From Rhizobium bangladeshense (GTDB lineage: Bacteria; Pseudomonadota; Alphaproteobacteria; Rhizobiales; Rhizobiaceae), in assembly GCF_017357245.1 (NCBI RefSeq), contig NZ_CP071617.1, positions 1 to 64,000 of the forward strand: a stretch of DNA of 64,000 nt. The letters run 5' to 3'. Below the pieces are notes generated by a model. The model did no database searches. It was not told the origin of the DNA and saw only the letters and a program-made list of their open reading frames with translations. The position numbers and the translations under genes were made by a program. Shown here in pieces: positions 1 to 8,064 of this stretch (position 1 is its first letter; the number at the start of each line of letters is the position of its first letter).

Positions 1-642
1 ACGGGCCATGGACCGATCGCTGCGAAGACCATCGCCGACCTCCGCGATATCAGTATGAGGGACGGCGGCCGGCCGCTCATCCTCAGCGAGGATCTCGCCG
101 CCATGATGCAGGCAACGCATCCGGCCGCATTGCTGCAATTCGACATGAAGGACGATTACGAAGCTATCGGAACCCATGGTATCGAGCATCTTGCCGTGCA
201 TTTCCGCGACATCACCGCCTCGGTGATCGTCAGCGGCGGCAGTCTCGACCTCATTGTGGCAGTCAAGGAAAAGCTTCCGCATCTGCTGCGCGGCATCGAT
301 CCGACGGACAAACTTTACGATATCCGGCAGGCCAGCGGCTGGGGTGCGGCCGAAATGAAACTGCGCGCCGACCTGCGCGGTCCGACCGAACCTGACACGA
401 TCTATCTTCACTGGCAGCTGATCCTTGATGCCGCCAAGGATGGCCTCGACCTAATCGGTCTCTGCCGGGACGAAGGCAAACGCGTCGATGCATGGACCTT
501 CACCTTGAAGGACCCCGGGGCTGGATTCAGCGAAGAGGAATGGCGCAGCTTCTCGACATTGATGGCGCTGAAGCCGGATCAGGTCACTACCGATGAAGCG
601 CCAGCGACCGAACGCGCCTGGCGCCTGCGCATGCCCGGCTAA
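1..642 (+). CDS. Glycerophosphodiester phosphodiesterase-like protein, 5' truncated by window edge
   Basis: The reading frame is open from base 1, so the gene starts outside the window; 213 residues of its C-terminal part are visible. The segment reads like the second half of a GDPD TIM barrel: a strand ending in LQFDMK, a strand with VSGGSLD, and near the end VDAWTFTL followed by PDQVTTDEAP, the usual place for the last strands of the barrel. The N-terminal catalytic His and Glu residues are not in view, so activity cannot be judged. It converges with the inositol-phosphatase gene, sharing the bases around its TAA stop. It would release glycerol 3-phosphate from glycerophosphodiesters. A second, complete GDPD lies 1.8 kb away on the other strand. 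Family call fairly good, substrate unknown. Confidence 0.7.
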   Translation, partial: TGHGPIAAKTIADLRDISMRDGGRPLILSEDLAAMMQATHPAALLQFDMKDDYEAIGTHGIEHLAVHFRDITASVIVSGGSLDLIVAVKEKLPHLLRGIDPTDKLYDIRQASGWGAAEMKLRADLRGPTEPDTIYLHWQLILDAAKDGLDLIGLCRDEGKRVDAWTFTLKDPGAGFSEEEWRSFSTLMALKPDQVTTDEAPATERAWRLRMPG

Positions 643-1460
643 CTTGCGACCATCAGCCCTGCGCTCTCAAGGATGAAGGCAAATTCGTCGGCGAGCCCCG
701 GCGTATGCGCGACGACAGGCCCGCCACCCGCAAGCAGCCTGCCGACCGGCGGCATTGCAACTGTCGCGCCTGCCTCTTCAGCGATCAGCGCACCGGCGAG
801 CATATCCCATGCATTGAGGTGGCGTTCGTAACAGAGATCAGCAGCACCCTCGGCGACGCGAACAAGGTCGATGGCGGCTGCGCCCATGCGCCGATAATCC
901 ATGCCGCGCTCATGCAGCCGCTTGGAGAGTGCGAGATACTCATCGAAGCTCGTCTTGCGCGAATGACCGAGAATGATCAGCGCACTGGCGGGATCGGCAG
1001 TCGTCGCCGCATGGATCTGCAGGCCGTCCTTGAAGGCGCCGCCGCCGCGCACGGCGTGAAAGACTTTGTCCTCGGCCGCGTCGTAGATGACGCCGATCTC
1101 GACCTTGTCGCCGACGACAAAGGCAATCGAAACGCCCCAGTAACGCAAGCCCCTGATATAGTTGGTCGTGCCGTCGATCGGATCGACGACCCAGGTGCCG
1201 GCACCTTCCGATTGCCCGCCGCTCTCCTCTCCCATGAAGGTATCATCCGGAAAGCGCGAGATGAGGCCCTGGCGGATCGCCTGCTCGGCCATCCTGTCGG
1301 CGGTGGTGACGAAGTCCTGCAATCCCTTGCTTTGAACGGCAAGCGTGCGGGGATCCGACTCGCGCCGAAACCTGGCTGTCTCCCGTCCGACCTCAAGCGC
1401 AACGGTAATGGCGGCCTCCGCCCGTGCGCGGATGGCAGCGGCGTCGAATGCGGCATTCAT
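639..1460 (-). CDS. Inositol monophosphatase family protein
   Basis: A 273-residue protein with the metal and phosphate motifs of the inositol monophosphatase superfamily: GEES near residues 77-80, the long DPIDGTTN box near 93-100, and a C-terminal WDMLAGALIAEEAG segment. These enzymes use Mg2+ to dephosphorylate inositol 1-phosphate, histidinol phosphate, PAP or sugar phosphates. The ATG at 1460 is chosen because it overlaps the LacI stop as TGATG, which implies translational coupling; a longer in-frame extension upstream would run into the LacI gene. It is the last gene of the minus-strand operon. Beside a phosphodiesterase and an importer, a role on inositol phosphate or another polyol phosphate is plausible but not shown. 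Confidence 0.85.
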   Translation of the reverse strand: MNAAFDAAAIRARAEAAITVALEVGRETARFRRESDPRTLAVQSKGLQDFVTTADRMAEQAIRQGLISRFPDDTFMGEESGGQSEGAGTWVVDPIDGTTNYIRGLRYWGVSIAFVVGDKVEIGVIYDAAEDKVFHAVRGGGAFKDGLQIHAATTADPASALIILGHSRKTSFDEYLALSKRLHERGMDYRRMGAAAIDLVRVAEGAADLCYERHLNAWDMLAGALIAEEAGATVAMPPVGRLLAGGGPVVAHTPGLADEFAFILESAGLMVAS

Positions 1461-2464
1461 CAGGCAGTCCTTCTTGTTATCAATGTCACCGGCGTGAACT
1501 CGACACGCGCCGTCAGCTCCGGTTCGGCCATCCGGCTTATTAGCAGGTCGACGGTCTGTTCTGCCTGGATGTCGCAGGGTTGGCGGATGGTCGTCAGGTC
1601 GTAGGCGGTCCAAGCGGCCTGGGGGATGTCGTCATGGCCGATAATGCGGAGCGGCGGCGCCTCGTCGCGGCCCCTGCCCTGCATGAGGCGGTCGATCACG
1701 CCGCAAGCCATGTAGTCATTGGCGCAGAACAGCCCGTCGACGCCGGATGCGGCCAGGCCGGTTGCCGCATCATAACCGCTCCGGTAGTCGTTGATCCTGA
1801 CCTGCAGGAACTGCGCCTCGACGCCAAGCTGCTTGCAGTGGGCGATGAAGGCCTCGCTGCGACGTCGCGCTGTATAGGATCTCGCCGGGGCGGCCATCAC
1901 GGCAGGCTTTCGCACGCCATTGTCGATCAGGTGGCTGGCCGCCAGATGGCCGGCCATGCTGTCGTCAGAGATGATGCGGTCGACCAAGGGAATGTCATTG
2001 CCCTTGTTGATCAGCACGATCGGGACGCCTTCGGCTGCGCATTGTTCGCAGATTTCGGTCGGCGGCGCGTCCGATGTGACGATGACGCCTGACACGGCGT
2101 AATGCAGCAATTGGCCGATGACCATCGAGGTGTCCGCCTCCTGCGAGGTCGGCAACAGGATCGGGCGGAAGTTACGGGCGAGCAACGCCCGAGACAGATA
2201 CTCGATCTGCAGCGTGCGGAACGGATTATCGAAACCGGCGGCGACGAGACCGACGAGATCGGAGCGTTTATTGGTAAGGCTTCGGGCGAGATAATTCACC
2301 CGATAGCCGAGTTCCTTGGCGGCCTGATAGACCTTCTCGCGTGTCTTCGGCGAAACGCTGGCATCCGGGGTGAAGGCGCGCGACACGGCGGCGCGTGAAA
2401 CGCCGGCCACTCGCGCCACGTCGAAGGATGTTACCTTGCGCGGTCCCTTGTCCCTGTCAGCCAA
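1460..2464 (-). CDS. LacI-family transcriptional regulator
   Basis: A 334-residue repressor-type protein. Residues 12-35 carry the LacI helix-turn-helix (DVARVAGVSRAAVSRAF), followed by the hinge (NYLARSL) and a periplasmic-binding-protein-like effector domain. The start is a TTG at 2464, supported by an AAGGAG box seven bases upstream on the minus strand and by overlap with the end of the GDPD gene. It sits inside the operon between two enzymes, so it probably senses the transported compound or a breakdown product and controls the promoter before the binding-protein gene. No operator was established; a short GCTTCGAAAGC element near 7902 is only a weak candidate. Confidence 0.9.
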   Translation of the reverse strand: MADRDKGPRKVTSFDVARVAGVSRAAVSRAFTPDASVSPKTREKVYQAAKELGYRVNYLARSLTNKRSDLVGLVAAGFDNPFRTLQIEYLSRALLARNFRPILLPTSQEADTSMVIGQLLHYAVSGVIVTSDAPPTEICEQCAAEGVPIVLINKGNDIPLVDRIISDDSMAGHLAASHLIDNGVRKPAVMAAPARSYTARRRSEAFIAHCKQLGVEAQFLQVRINDYRSGYDAATGLAASGVDGLFCANDYMACGVIDRLMQGRGRDEAPPLRIIGHDDIPQAAWTAYDLTTIRQPCDIQAEQTVDLLISRMAEPELTARVEFTPVTLITRRTA

Positions 2465-3227
2465 GTGCTTTCTCCTTGATCGGAGGCGACCGCATCATAT
2501 CCGGCAAATCGGTGCAGATGCCAAGAACCGGGAGTTTCATGAGGTCATCGAGAATGGTCCGCCGCTCCTCGTGCCAGAGCACGATCTCGCGGCCAGCCTG
2601 GAAGGCGCGAGCCATCAGCGCCTCGGTCACCAGGTCCTGCGGCCGCTCCCCTGCCCTCTCCCAGCAGAGATGAAGAATATCGGCACCGGCAGCATCACCG
2701 AAAGCATGTGGATCGTCGCCGACGCGGATCAGCACCGAGAGCGGAAAATCGCAGGCCGCGTCCCTGAGTTCGCGTACCTGCGCAGTATCGAATGAGCCAA
2801 GGCAGGCAAAGCGCTGGTTCATCTCGGCAAGGTGCCGCCAGCAGCGGATGCCGGTCCCCGGCGCCTTGAGCTCGACATAGAGACCGGTTCCGGTCTCGCG
2901 GGCAAGAGCGGCGACCTCCGAAAAGCGCGGCACGTCGACGTCGTCAAGATCGGCAAGCTCCGCCGCAGTCATTTCCGAAATGCGCCGGTCGATGCCGTAG
3001 ACCCGCTCCAGGTGGTCGTCATGGGAGACGACCACCACTCCGTCGCCGGTCAGCTGCGCGTCGAGCTCCCACATCTCCGCACCGAGTTCGGCCGCGCGGC
3101 GAAAAGCGGCGAGCGTGTTTTCGCGTTCGTGGCCGCTGGCGCCGCGATGGGCGATGCAGAATGGAAGCCAGCCCTTGGCCCTCGGCCAGCCGTAACGTTC
3201 GAAGAAGGCCGAAAAATCGCGGGTCAT
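2457..3227 (-). CDS. Glycerophosphodiester phosphodiesterase (UgpQ type)
   Basis: A 256-residue cytoplasmic enzyme without signal peptide, normal for UgpQ. The catalytic pattern is clear: HRG near residues 27-29, EN at 36-37, ELD at 54-56 and VSHD at 67-70, then CTDLPD at the end of the barrel. It hydrolyses glycerophosphodiesters to sn-glycerol 3-phosphate and an alcohol. Start and stop overlap the neighbours: TGATG with the ATPase upstream and an 8-base overlap with the LacI gene downstream. Coupling to an ABC importer suggests that imported diesters are cleaved inside the cell. The glycerol 3-phosphate made could be oxidised by the GlpD encoded at 54 kb. Confidence 0.9.
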   Translation of the reverse strand: MTRDFSAFFERYGWPRAKGWLPFCIAHRGASGHERENTLAAFRRAAELGAEMWELDAQLTGDGVVVVSHDDHLERVYGIDRRISEMTAAELADLDDVDVPRFSEVAALARETGTGLYVELKAPGTGIRCWRHLAEMNQRFACLGSFDTAQVRELRDAACDFPLSVLIRVGDDPHAFGDAAGADILHLCWERAGERPQDLVTEALMARAFQAGREIVLWHEERRTILDDLMKLPVLGICTDLPDMMRSPPIKEKALG

Positions 3228-4282
3228 CAGAGCCTCGTTCCGTTCTCGTCGAAGACGAACACGCCGCGGCTGTCGATCCCCCAGGCGACATCGTCGCCGA
3301 CGTGAATATCATGGCGCACCGGTTGGATCGACCGCAGCAGCGGGCCGCCGGCAAGACGTACGTCGTAAAGATTTTCTCGCCCTTGCGTTTCGGCGAAGGT
3401 GATCTTGCCGGACACGGCTACGTCGCCGGCAGGCGTAAAATGCTCCGGCCGGACGCCGAGCATCAGCTTGCTGCCGTCGGCGGCGCCGATGGCGTTCGGC
3501 AACGGCACCCGGATCTCGCTTTCCGGGATTGCGAAGGCGCCATTGTCCATGACGCCGCGCAGGAAGGTGATCGGCGGGTTGCCGAGGAAGCCGGCGACGA
3601 AGGCGGTCTTGGGATTGTTGTACATTTCGGCCGGCGTGGCGATCTGGACGATCTCGCCCTCCTTCATGATGGCGATACGGTCGCACATGCTCATCGCCTC
3701 CACCTGGTCATGGGTGACGAGGATGGCGGTGATGCCGGTCTCGCGCTGCAGGCGGCGGATTTCAGAGCGCATTTCGAGGCGCAGCTTGGCGTCCAGATTG
3801 GCGAGCGGCTCGTCGAGCAGCAGCACGTCGGGCTTGCGGATCAGCGCGCGCGCCAGTGCCACGCGCTGCTGCTGGCCGCCGGAAAGCTCCGACGGCCTCC
3901 GGTCCATCAGCTTGCCGATCTGGACCAGGGCCGCAATACGATCGACCTCTTTTCGGATCTCGGCGGCAGGCGCACCCTTTACCTTCAGCGGAAATCCAAT
4001 GTTCTCGGCAACCGTCATATGCGGGTAGAGCGCATAGGATTGAAAGACCACGCCGACATTGCGGGCCTGGCTCGGCAGATCGGTGACGTCACGGTCGCCG
4101 AAGAAGATGCGCCCGCCGGTCGGGCGGTGAATGCCGCAGACGGCAAAAAGCGTCGTCGACTTGCCGCAGCCGGAAGGGCCGAGCAGCGCCAGCATTTCGC
4201 CGCCCGCGACTTCGAGACGCATGTTCTCGATGACTTTGGTCGAGCCGAAGCTCTTCGAAAAATTGTCGAGGAGGATGCGCAT
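3227..4282 (-). CDS. ABC transporter ATP-binding protein (UgpC/MalK type)
   Basis: A 351-residue CUT1-family ATPase. Walker A GPSGCGKST is at 35-43, the Q-loop in VVFQSYALYP near 79-87, the signature LSGGQQQR at 133-140, Walker B VLLLDEP at 153-159 and the H-loop as VTHDQ. The C-terminal OB-fold regulatory domain typical of MalK/UgpC follows (LGVRPEHF). All catalytic motifs are intact, so a homodimer would have two ordinary sites. Its start overlaps the permease stop, and its stop overlaps the GDPD start, both as TGATG. It powers the importer encoded by the three genes upstream in the operon. Confidence 0.93.
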   Translation of the reverse strand: MRILLDNFSKSFGSTKVIENMRLEVAGGEMLALLGPSGCGKSTTLFAVCGIHRPTGGRIFFGDRDVTDLPSQARNVGVVFQSYALYPHMTVAENIGFPLKVKGAPAAEIRKEVDRIAALVQIGKLMDRRPSELSGGQQQRVALARALIRKPDVLLLDEPLANLDAKLRLEMRSEIRRLQRETGITAILVTHDQVEAMSMCDRIAIMKEGEIVQIATPAEMYNNPKTAFVAGFLGNPPITFLRGVMDNGAFAIPESEIRVPLPNAIGAADGSKLMLGVRPEHFTPAGDVAVSGKITFAETQGRENLYDVRLAGGPLLRSIQPVRHDIHVGDDVAWGIDSRGVFVFDENGTRL

Positions 4283-5130
4283 CAGCCTTTGCTCCCGCCG
4301 CCATAGATGTTCATGAGATACTTGTTGAAGAGCGCATAGGCGATCAGTACCGGAACGAGGTAGAATAGGCCGACCGACTTGAACATGTTGAAATCGTAAT
4401 TGTTATCGTCGGCGAGGAACCCCGCGAGATAGACCGAGAGCACCTGTACCTGATTTCCAGGCGCCAGCACCTGCGGCAGGATGAATTCACCCCAGCCTGA
4501 CAGAAACGAGAACAGGCCGAGCGCCATGATGCCGGGCTTCACCTGCGGCAGCACGAGACTCTTCCAGACCCTGAAACGCGAGGCGCCGTCGACGACGCCG
4601 GCCATTTCGATCTCCCATGGCACGGTGTCGTAAAAACCCTTCATCAGCCAGATGCCGAGTGGCAGGTCGATCGCCGCCTTCACCAGAATCACGCCGATCA
4701 GCGAATTGTAGAGGCCGATCATCTGCAGCACGATGAAGATGGCAATGATCAGCGTCACCGAGGGGAAGGCATGCAGCACCATGACGCCGGCAAGGAAGAA
4801 GCCGCGCGCCGGCACATTCAGTCGCGACAGAACATAGCCCGCCATTGACGAGACGATCAGCACGACGCAGGTGGTGCAGGCTGCAAAGAGCAGCGTATTC
4901 GCAGTCACTTGCCAGATGTTGGCCTTGCCGGGCGTCGTCTGCCACAGGAATCGCCAGTGGTCGAGCGTCAGGCCCGAAGGCAGCAAGGCGTCCGGCTGCT
5001 TTACCGTCACGGTGTCGAGGAAGAGATAGACATACATCAGGAGCAGCGGCAGGCTGACGATTGTCAACGCCGTCATAACGGGCCAGCTCTTGTAATTTGC
5101 CGAGGGCTGCGATCGTTCGGCCATGGTCAA
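4282..5130 (-). CDS. ABC transporter permease (MalG/UgpE type)
   Basis: A 282-residue inner-membrane protein with about six hydrophobic segments. The cytoplasmic EAA loop that docks on the ATPase is visible as EIEMAGVVDGASRFRVWK followed by LVLPQVKPGI. Length and layout fit the shorter, MalG-like partner of CUT1 importers. The gene overlaps the preceding permease by four bases (ATGA) and the ATPase start by one base, so all subunits are translationally linked. Substrate is not readable from the sequence; context points to glycerophosphodiesters or a related polyol phosphate. Confidence 0.92.
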   Translation of the reverse strand: MTMAERSQPSANYKSWPVMTALTIVSLPLLLMYVYLFLDTVTVKQPDALLPSGLTLDHWRFLWQTTPGKANIWQVTANTLLFAACTTCVVLIVSSMAGYVLSRLNVPARGFFLAGVMVLHAFPSVTLIIAIFIVLQMIGLYNSLIGVILVKAAIDLPLGIWLMKGFYDTVPWEIEMAGVVDGASRFRVWKSLVLPQVKPGIMALGLFSFLSGWGEFILPQVLAPGNQVQVLSVYLAGFLADDNNYDFNMFKSVGLFYLVPVLIAYALFNKYLMNIYGGGSKG

Positions 5131-6428
5131 TCCTCGATCAGGGGCTTGGCGACAAGCGTGCGGTAGTTGAAGACGCGCAGATAGAGGAGCGACAGGGTAA
5201 CGCCGATCACGACGAGCACCAGCGCCATGGCTGCGCCCAGCCCGTATTCGAGATTGCCGGCATAATTCCTGAGCGCGGTGTGATAGGCGGCGAGCGCCCA
5301 GACCTCGGTCGTATTACCAGGTCCGCCATTGGTGGCCAGCAGGATCTCGTTGAAGGAGGCGAGCAGCGACAGCGTCTGATAGCAGGTGACGAAGAGGATC
5401 GGCCAGCGCATCTGCGGCAGGATGATGTAGCGGATCTGCTGCCAGCGCGACGCGCCGTCGACCTCGCTCGCATAGAACTGGCTTTTCGGAATGGCCTTCA
5501 TCGCCGAGGAGAAGACCAGCATGCCCATAGAGGCGCCGATGAAACCGTTGATCAGCACGACGAAGAACCAGGCATTATAGGCGGTGTCGAGCAGGTAGTT
5601 CTTCGCGGGGTAGCCGAACTTGCCCATCAGGACCGAGATAAAGCCGCTATCCCAGGCGAGCCATTTCCACAGCAGTATATAGATGACGACGGGGGTAATG
5701 CGCGGCAGCAACCAGATGCCGCGGAAGATCGAGGCTGGTCTCGGCGGCATGTAATGCGTCCAGATCGCCAGCAGCAGTGCATAACCGACATTGAAGAGCG
5801 TCAGCACCAGCGCGACGTAGAGTGCGGTGTTGAAGAGCACGCGCGCCATATCCGGCGAGGTAGCGATGCGCGAGAAATTGTCTGTCGTCCAGGTCCAGCC
5901 GGTATAGCTGGCCCGGGCGACGGTTTCCTTCTGTTCCGGCGTCAGTTTGAGGCCCAGAGTATCGAGAGCCGAAAAGAGCTGTCCCTTGCTGTCGAAGCGC
6001 GTGTTGACGATCGAGCGGTTGAACTGTTCGGAGATCTGCTTGACCTCACGCGTCGAAGGTCGTTCAGCCAGATCCTTGAGCATACGCTCGGCTTCGCGGC
6101 GCGTCGGGAAGACCTCGCCGGCGTGTTTGGCCCGCAATTCCGCGGCGATGCCGGGCGCAAGCCCGAGTCCTTCCACGGCCTTGAGGCCGGCCTCGTCAAT
6201 CGCATAGCGCGGTTCGGCCATTTCGTAGGCAATGTCCGGCATTACCGATTTCAGCGTGTTCAGCGAACTCGGCGCGATCTGATAGGCGCCACCGGAAATA
6301 CCGGTCGCCGTCGTCATGTTGGTCATCGAAAAGACCGCCGTCAAAACGACAGGCATAAGGAAGAAGAGAACGATCATGATCGCCGCAGGCGCGATCATCA
6401 CCAGTCCGAGCGTTCTGGACGACTTCAT
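5127..6428 (-). CDS. ABC transporter permease (MalF/UgpA type) with large periplasmic insertion
   Basis: A 433-residue permease, over 100 residues longer than most UgpA-type proteins. After the first membrane helix (residues about 7-30) comes a hydrophilic stretch of roughly 130-150 residues, rich in Glu, Arg and Lys, before the remaining helices. This resembles the periplasmic loop in MalF but reads differently. The EAA loop is FYASEVDGASRWQQIR followed by ILPQMRWPI. A GGAGG box lies six bases before the ATG. It pairs with the downstream permease and lies 59 bases after the binding-protein gene, behind a strong hairpin. Confidence 0.92.
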   Translation of the reverse strand: MKSSRTLGLVMIAPAAIMIVLFFLMPVVLTAVFSMTNMTTATGISGGAYQIAPSSLNTLKSVMPDIAYEMAEPRYAIDEAGLKAVEGLGLAPGIAAELRAKHAGEVFPTRREAERMLKDLAERPSTREVKQISEQFNRSIVNTRFDSKGQLFSALDTLGLKLTPEQKETVARASYTGWTWTTDNFSRIATSPDMARVLFNTALYVALVLTLFNVGYALLLAIWTHYMPPRPASIFRGIWLLPRITPVVIYILLWKWLAWDSGFISVLMGKFGYPAKNYLLDTAYNAWFFVVLINGFIGASMGMLVFSSAMKAIPKSQFYASEVDGASRWQQIRYIILPQMRWPILFVTCYQTLSLLASFNEILLATNGGPGNTTEVWALAAYHTALRNYAGNLEYGLGAAMALVLVVIGVTLSLLYLRVFNYRTLVAKPLIED

Positions 6429-6446
6429 GGGAGCCTCCTCGCGGAT

Positions 6447-6475
6447 CCTCTGGGCGGCGGGGCGCCGCCCGGAGG
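6447..6475 (-). terminator. GC-rich hairpin between binding-protein and permease genes
   Basis: Arms 6447-6458 and 6464-6475 pair over 12 positions (one G-U) with a five-base loop. No T-run follows on the minus strand, so it is more likely an mRNA-stabilising or attenuating structure than a full terminator. It would help keep binding-protein transcript above permease transcript. Confidence 0.6.
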
Positions 6476-6487
6476 AGTGCTTAGATC

Positions 6488-7834
6488 TTAGCGGATGAGG
6501 ATCTTGTCACCGAGCGTGCTCTTCAGCTCGCTCTCGGCATCGCCGATGGCGGCGTCGACGGTCTTGTCGCCGGTCCAGGACGCCTGAAGGTTCTTCCACA
6601 TGATGTTCCAGTAGGTACCGAAATCCGAATTGTTCGGCATCGCATTGGCATGCGGCAGCAGGCGTTCTGTGGCTTCGCGAGCCCAGCGGTCGTCGGCGTA
6701 GAAGTCGACTTCGGCTTCAGCTTTGGAGATGCCGAGATGGGCGGATTTAATCGCATGCAGCGCGTTGATGCGCGGTTCGGAGGCGATCGTGATGAGTTGG
6801 GCGGCGATCTGCGTATCTTCATCGCTGTGTCCTGCGGTCAGCATGTAGACGAGCGGATGCGTCAGCGTGTTGGGCTTGCCGCCCTCTCCGGCCGGGATCA
6901 GCGTGAAGACGATGTTGTCGAAGAAATCCTTAAGCCCTTCCTGGTTGACGAGGCGGGCATAATGCCAGGTGCCTGCGTCCCAGATACCGGCTTTGCCGGT
7001 GGCGACTTCCTTCCACCACTGATCGCCCGGCATGCCGATGTGGTTCTTCTTGGTAACGCCTAATTTAACGGCGTCGGCGAAGAACTGGTAGGTTCGGGTC
7101 ATTGCGGCCTTGTCGAAGACGAGCTTGCCGTTCTCCTCCATCGTGCCGCCGAAACTGGTGTAGAACTGCCAATAGTCAGGGCCGTTGCTGGGGCGCGGAT
7201 AGAAACCGTAGCCTGGCTGGACGAGGCCCTTGTCCTGCATCTTCTTGGCATCTTCGAGAAGGCTCTTCATGGTGTACTTGCCGTCCTGAACGTTCTGCGG
7301 CAGTGCATCCAGATCGGCGTCGCTGTAGCCGATCGCCTTCATGTACGGCTTCCAGAAGAACATCGGACGGGATTCTGCATCCTGCGGAACGCCGTAGACG
7401 GTGCCGTTGTAGGAAGCGATCTGCAGCAGGTTCTCATAGATGCCGTTGAGCGGCCAGGCGTCGAGATCGACATGATCCTCGATCGGAACGATGAGGCCCG
7501 CCTGCGACCATGGAGCGATGTCTTCATGACCACTGGCGACGATATTCGGCGCCTTCTTGGCCTCGGCGGCAAGGGTCAGCGCCTGCTTGAAATCGTCCCA
7601 GCCGGAATAGGGCTTCTTCTCGACGGTGATCTTCAGATCTTCGCCCTTGAGGGCAGCTTCGCGCTGCAGCTGCTGGGCCGCGATTTCGATGGCATCGAGT
7701 CGATAGACATCGTTCGGGCCGGTGCCGCCGGCCCAGACGCTGATGGTAACGTCCCTGGCGAGTGCGAGTACGGAGGTCGAGGCCAGTATGGCGGCCGCGA
7801 TCGTAAGGGATTTCAACGTCGGCAAAATGGTCAT
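6488..7834 (-). CDS. Extracellular solute-binding protein of sugar/glycerophosphodiester-type ABC importer
   Basis: A periplasmic binding protein of the CUT1 cluster with a Sec signal peptide ending around ASTSVLALA. The ATG at 7834 is preferred over the one at 7843 because a GGGGAG box lies nine bases before the former and directly abuts the latter; the protein is 448 or 451 residues. The mature part begins with a strand like TISVWAGG, as in many sugar binding proteins, and includes GIWDAGTWHYARL. It is the first gene of the operon that includes GDPD and inositol-phosphatase-like enzymes, which suggests a phosphodiester or polyol-phosphate ligand. That ligand is inference. Confidence 0.9.
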   Translation of the reverse strand: MTILPTLKSLTIAAAILASTSVLALARDVTISVWAGGTGPNDVYRLDAIEIAAQQLQREAALKGEDLKITVEKKPYSGWDDFKQALTLAAEAKKAPNIVASGHEDIAPWSQAGLIVPIEDHVDLDAWPLNGIYENLLQIASYNGTVYGVPQDAESRPMFFWKPYMKAIGYSDADLDALPQNVQDGKYTMKSLLEDAKKMQDKGLVQPGYGFYPRPSNGPDYWQFYTSFGGTMEENGKLVFDKAAMTRTYQFFADAVKLGVTKKNHIGMPGDQWWKEVATGKAGIWDAGTWHYARLVNQEGLKDFFDNIVFTLIPAGEGGKPNTLTHPLVYMLTAGHSDEDTQIAAQLITIASEPRINALHAIKSAHLGISKAEAEVDFYADDRWAREATERLLPHANAMPNNSDFGTYWNIMWKNLQASWTGDKTVDAAIGDAESELKSTLGDKILIR

Positions 7835-8064
7835 CTTCTTCATCTCCCCAGAAGAGCAGTGTGAGGCCTCTTTGACGGGTCATCACTGGCGTTTGACGAC
7901 CGCTTCGAAAGCCCGCGAAACGTGACAAATCCCGCTCTATGGGCTTGATGTAACGGCCGAATGACAAATTGAGCACGTGTGCAAAATTCATTATGACGAT
8001 GTGCGGGCGAGTTGCAAGCGGCGGCTTTCGAGGGGCGGCACGCGTCAAGCCGAAGAGGTCACGC

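Noticed and set aside
5097..6491. 464-residue open frame on the plus strand opposite a permease gene
   Set aside because: Shadow of the minus-strand permease in GC-rich DNA; composition is Arg/Asp/Gly/His-heavy without any domain, and the minus strand has clear permease motifs.
7895..7915. GCTTCGAAAGC as LacI operator before the binding-protein gene
   Set aside because: Only a short near-palindrome with a central CG; no second copy found, so support is too weak for a feature.
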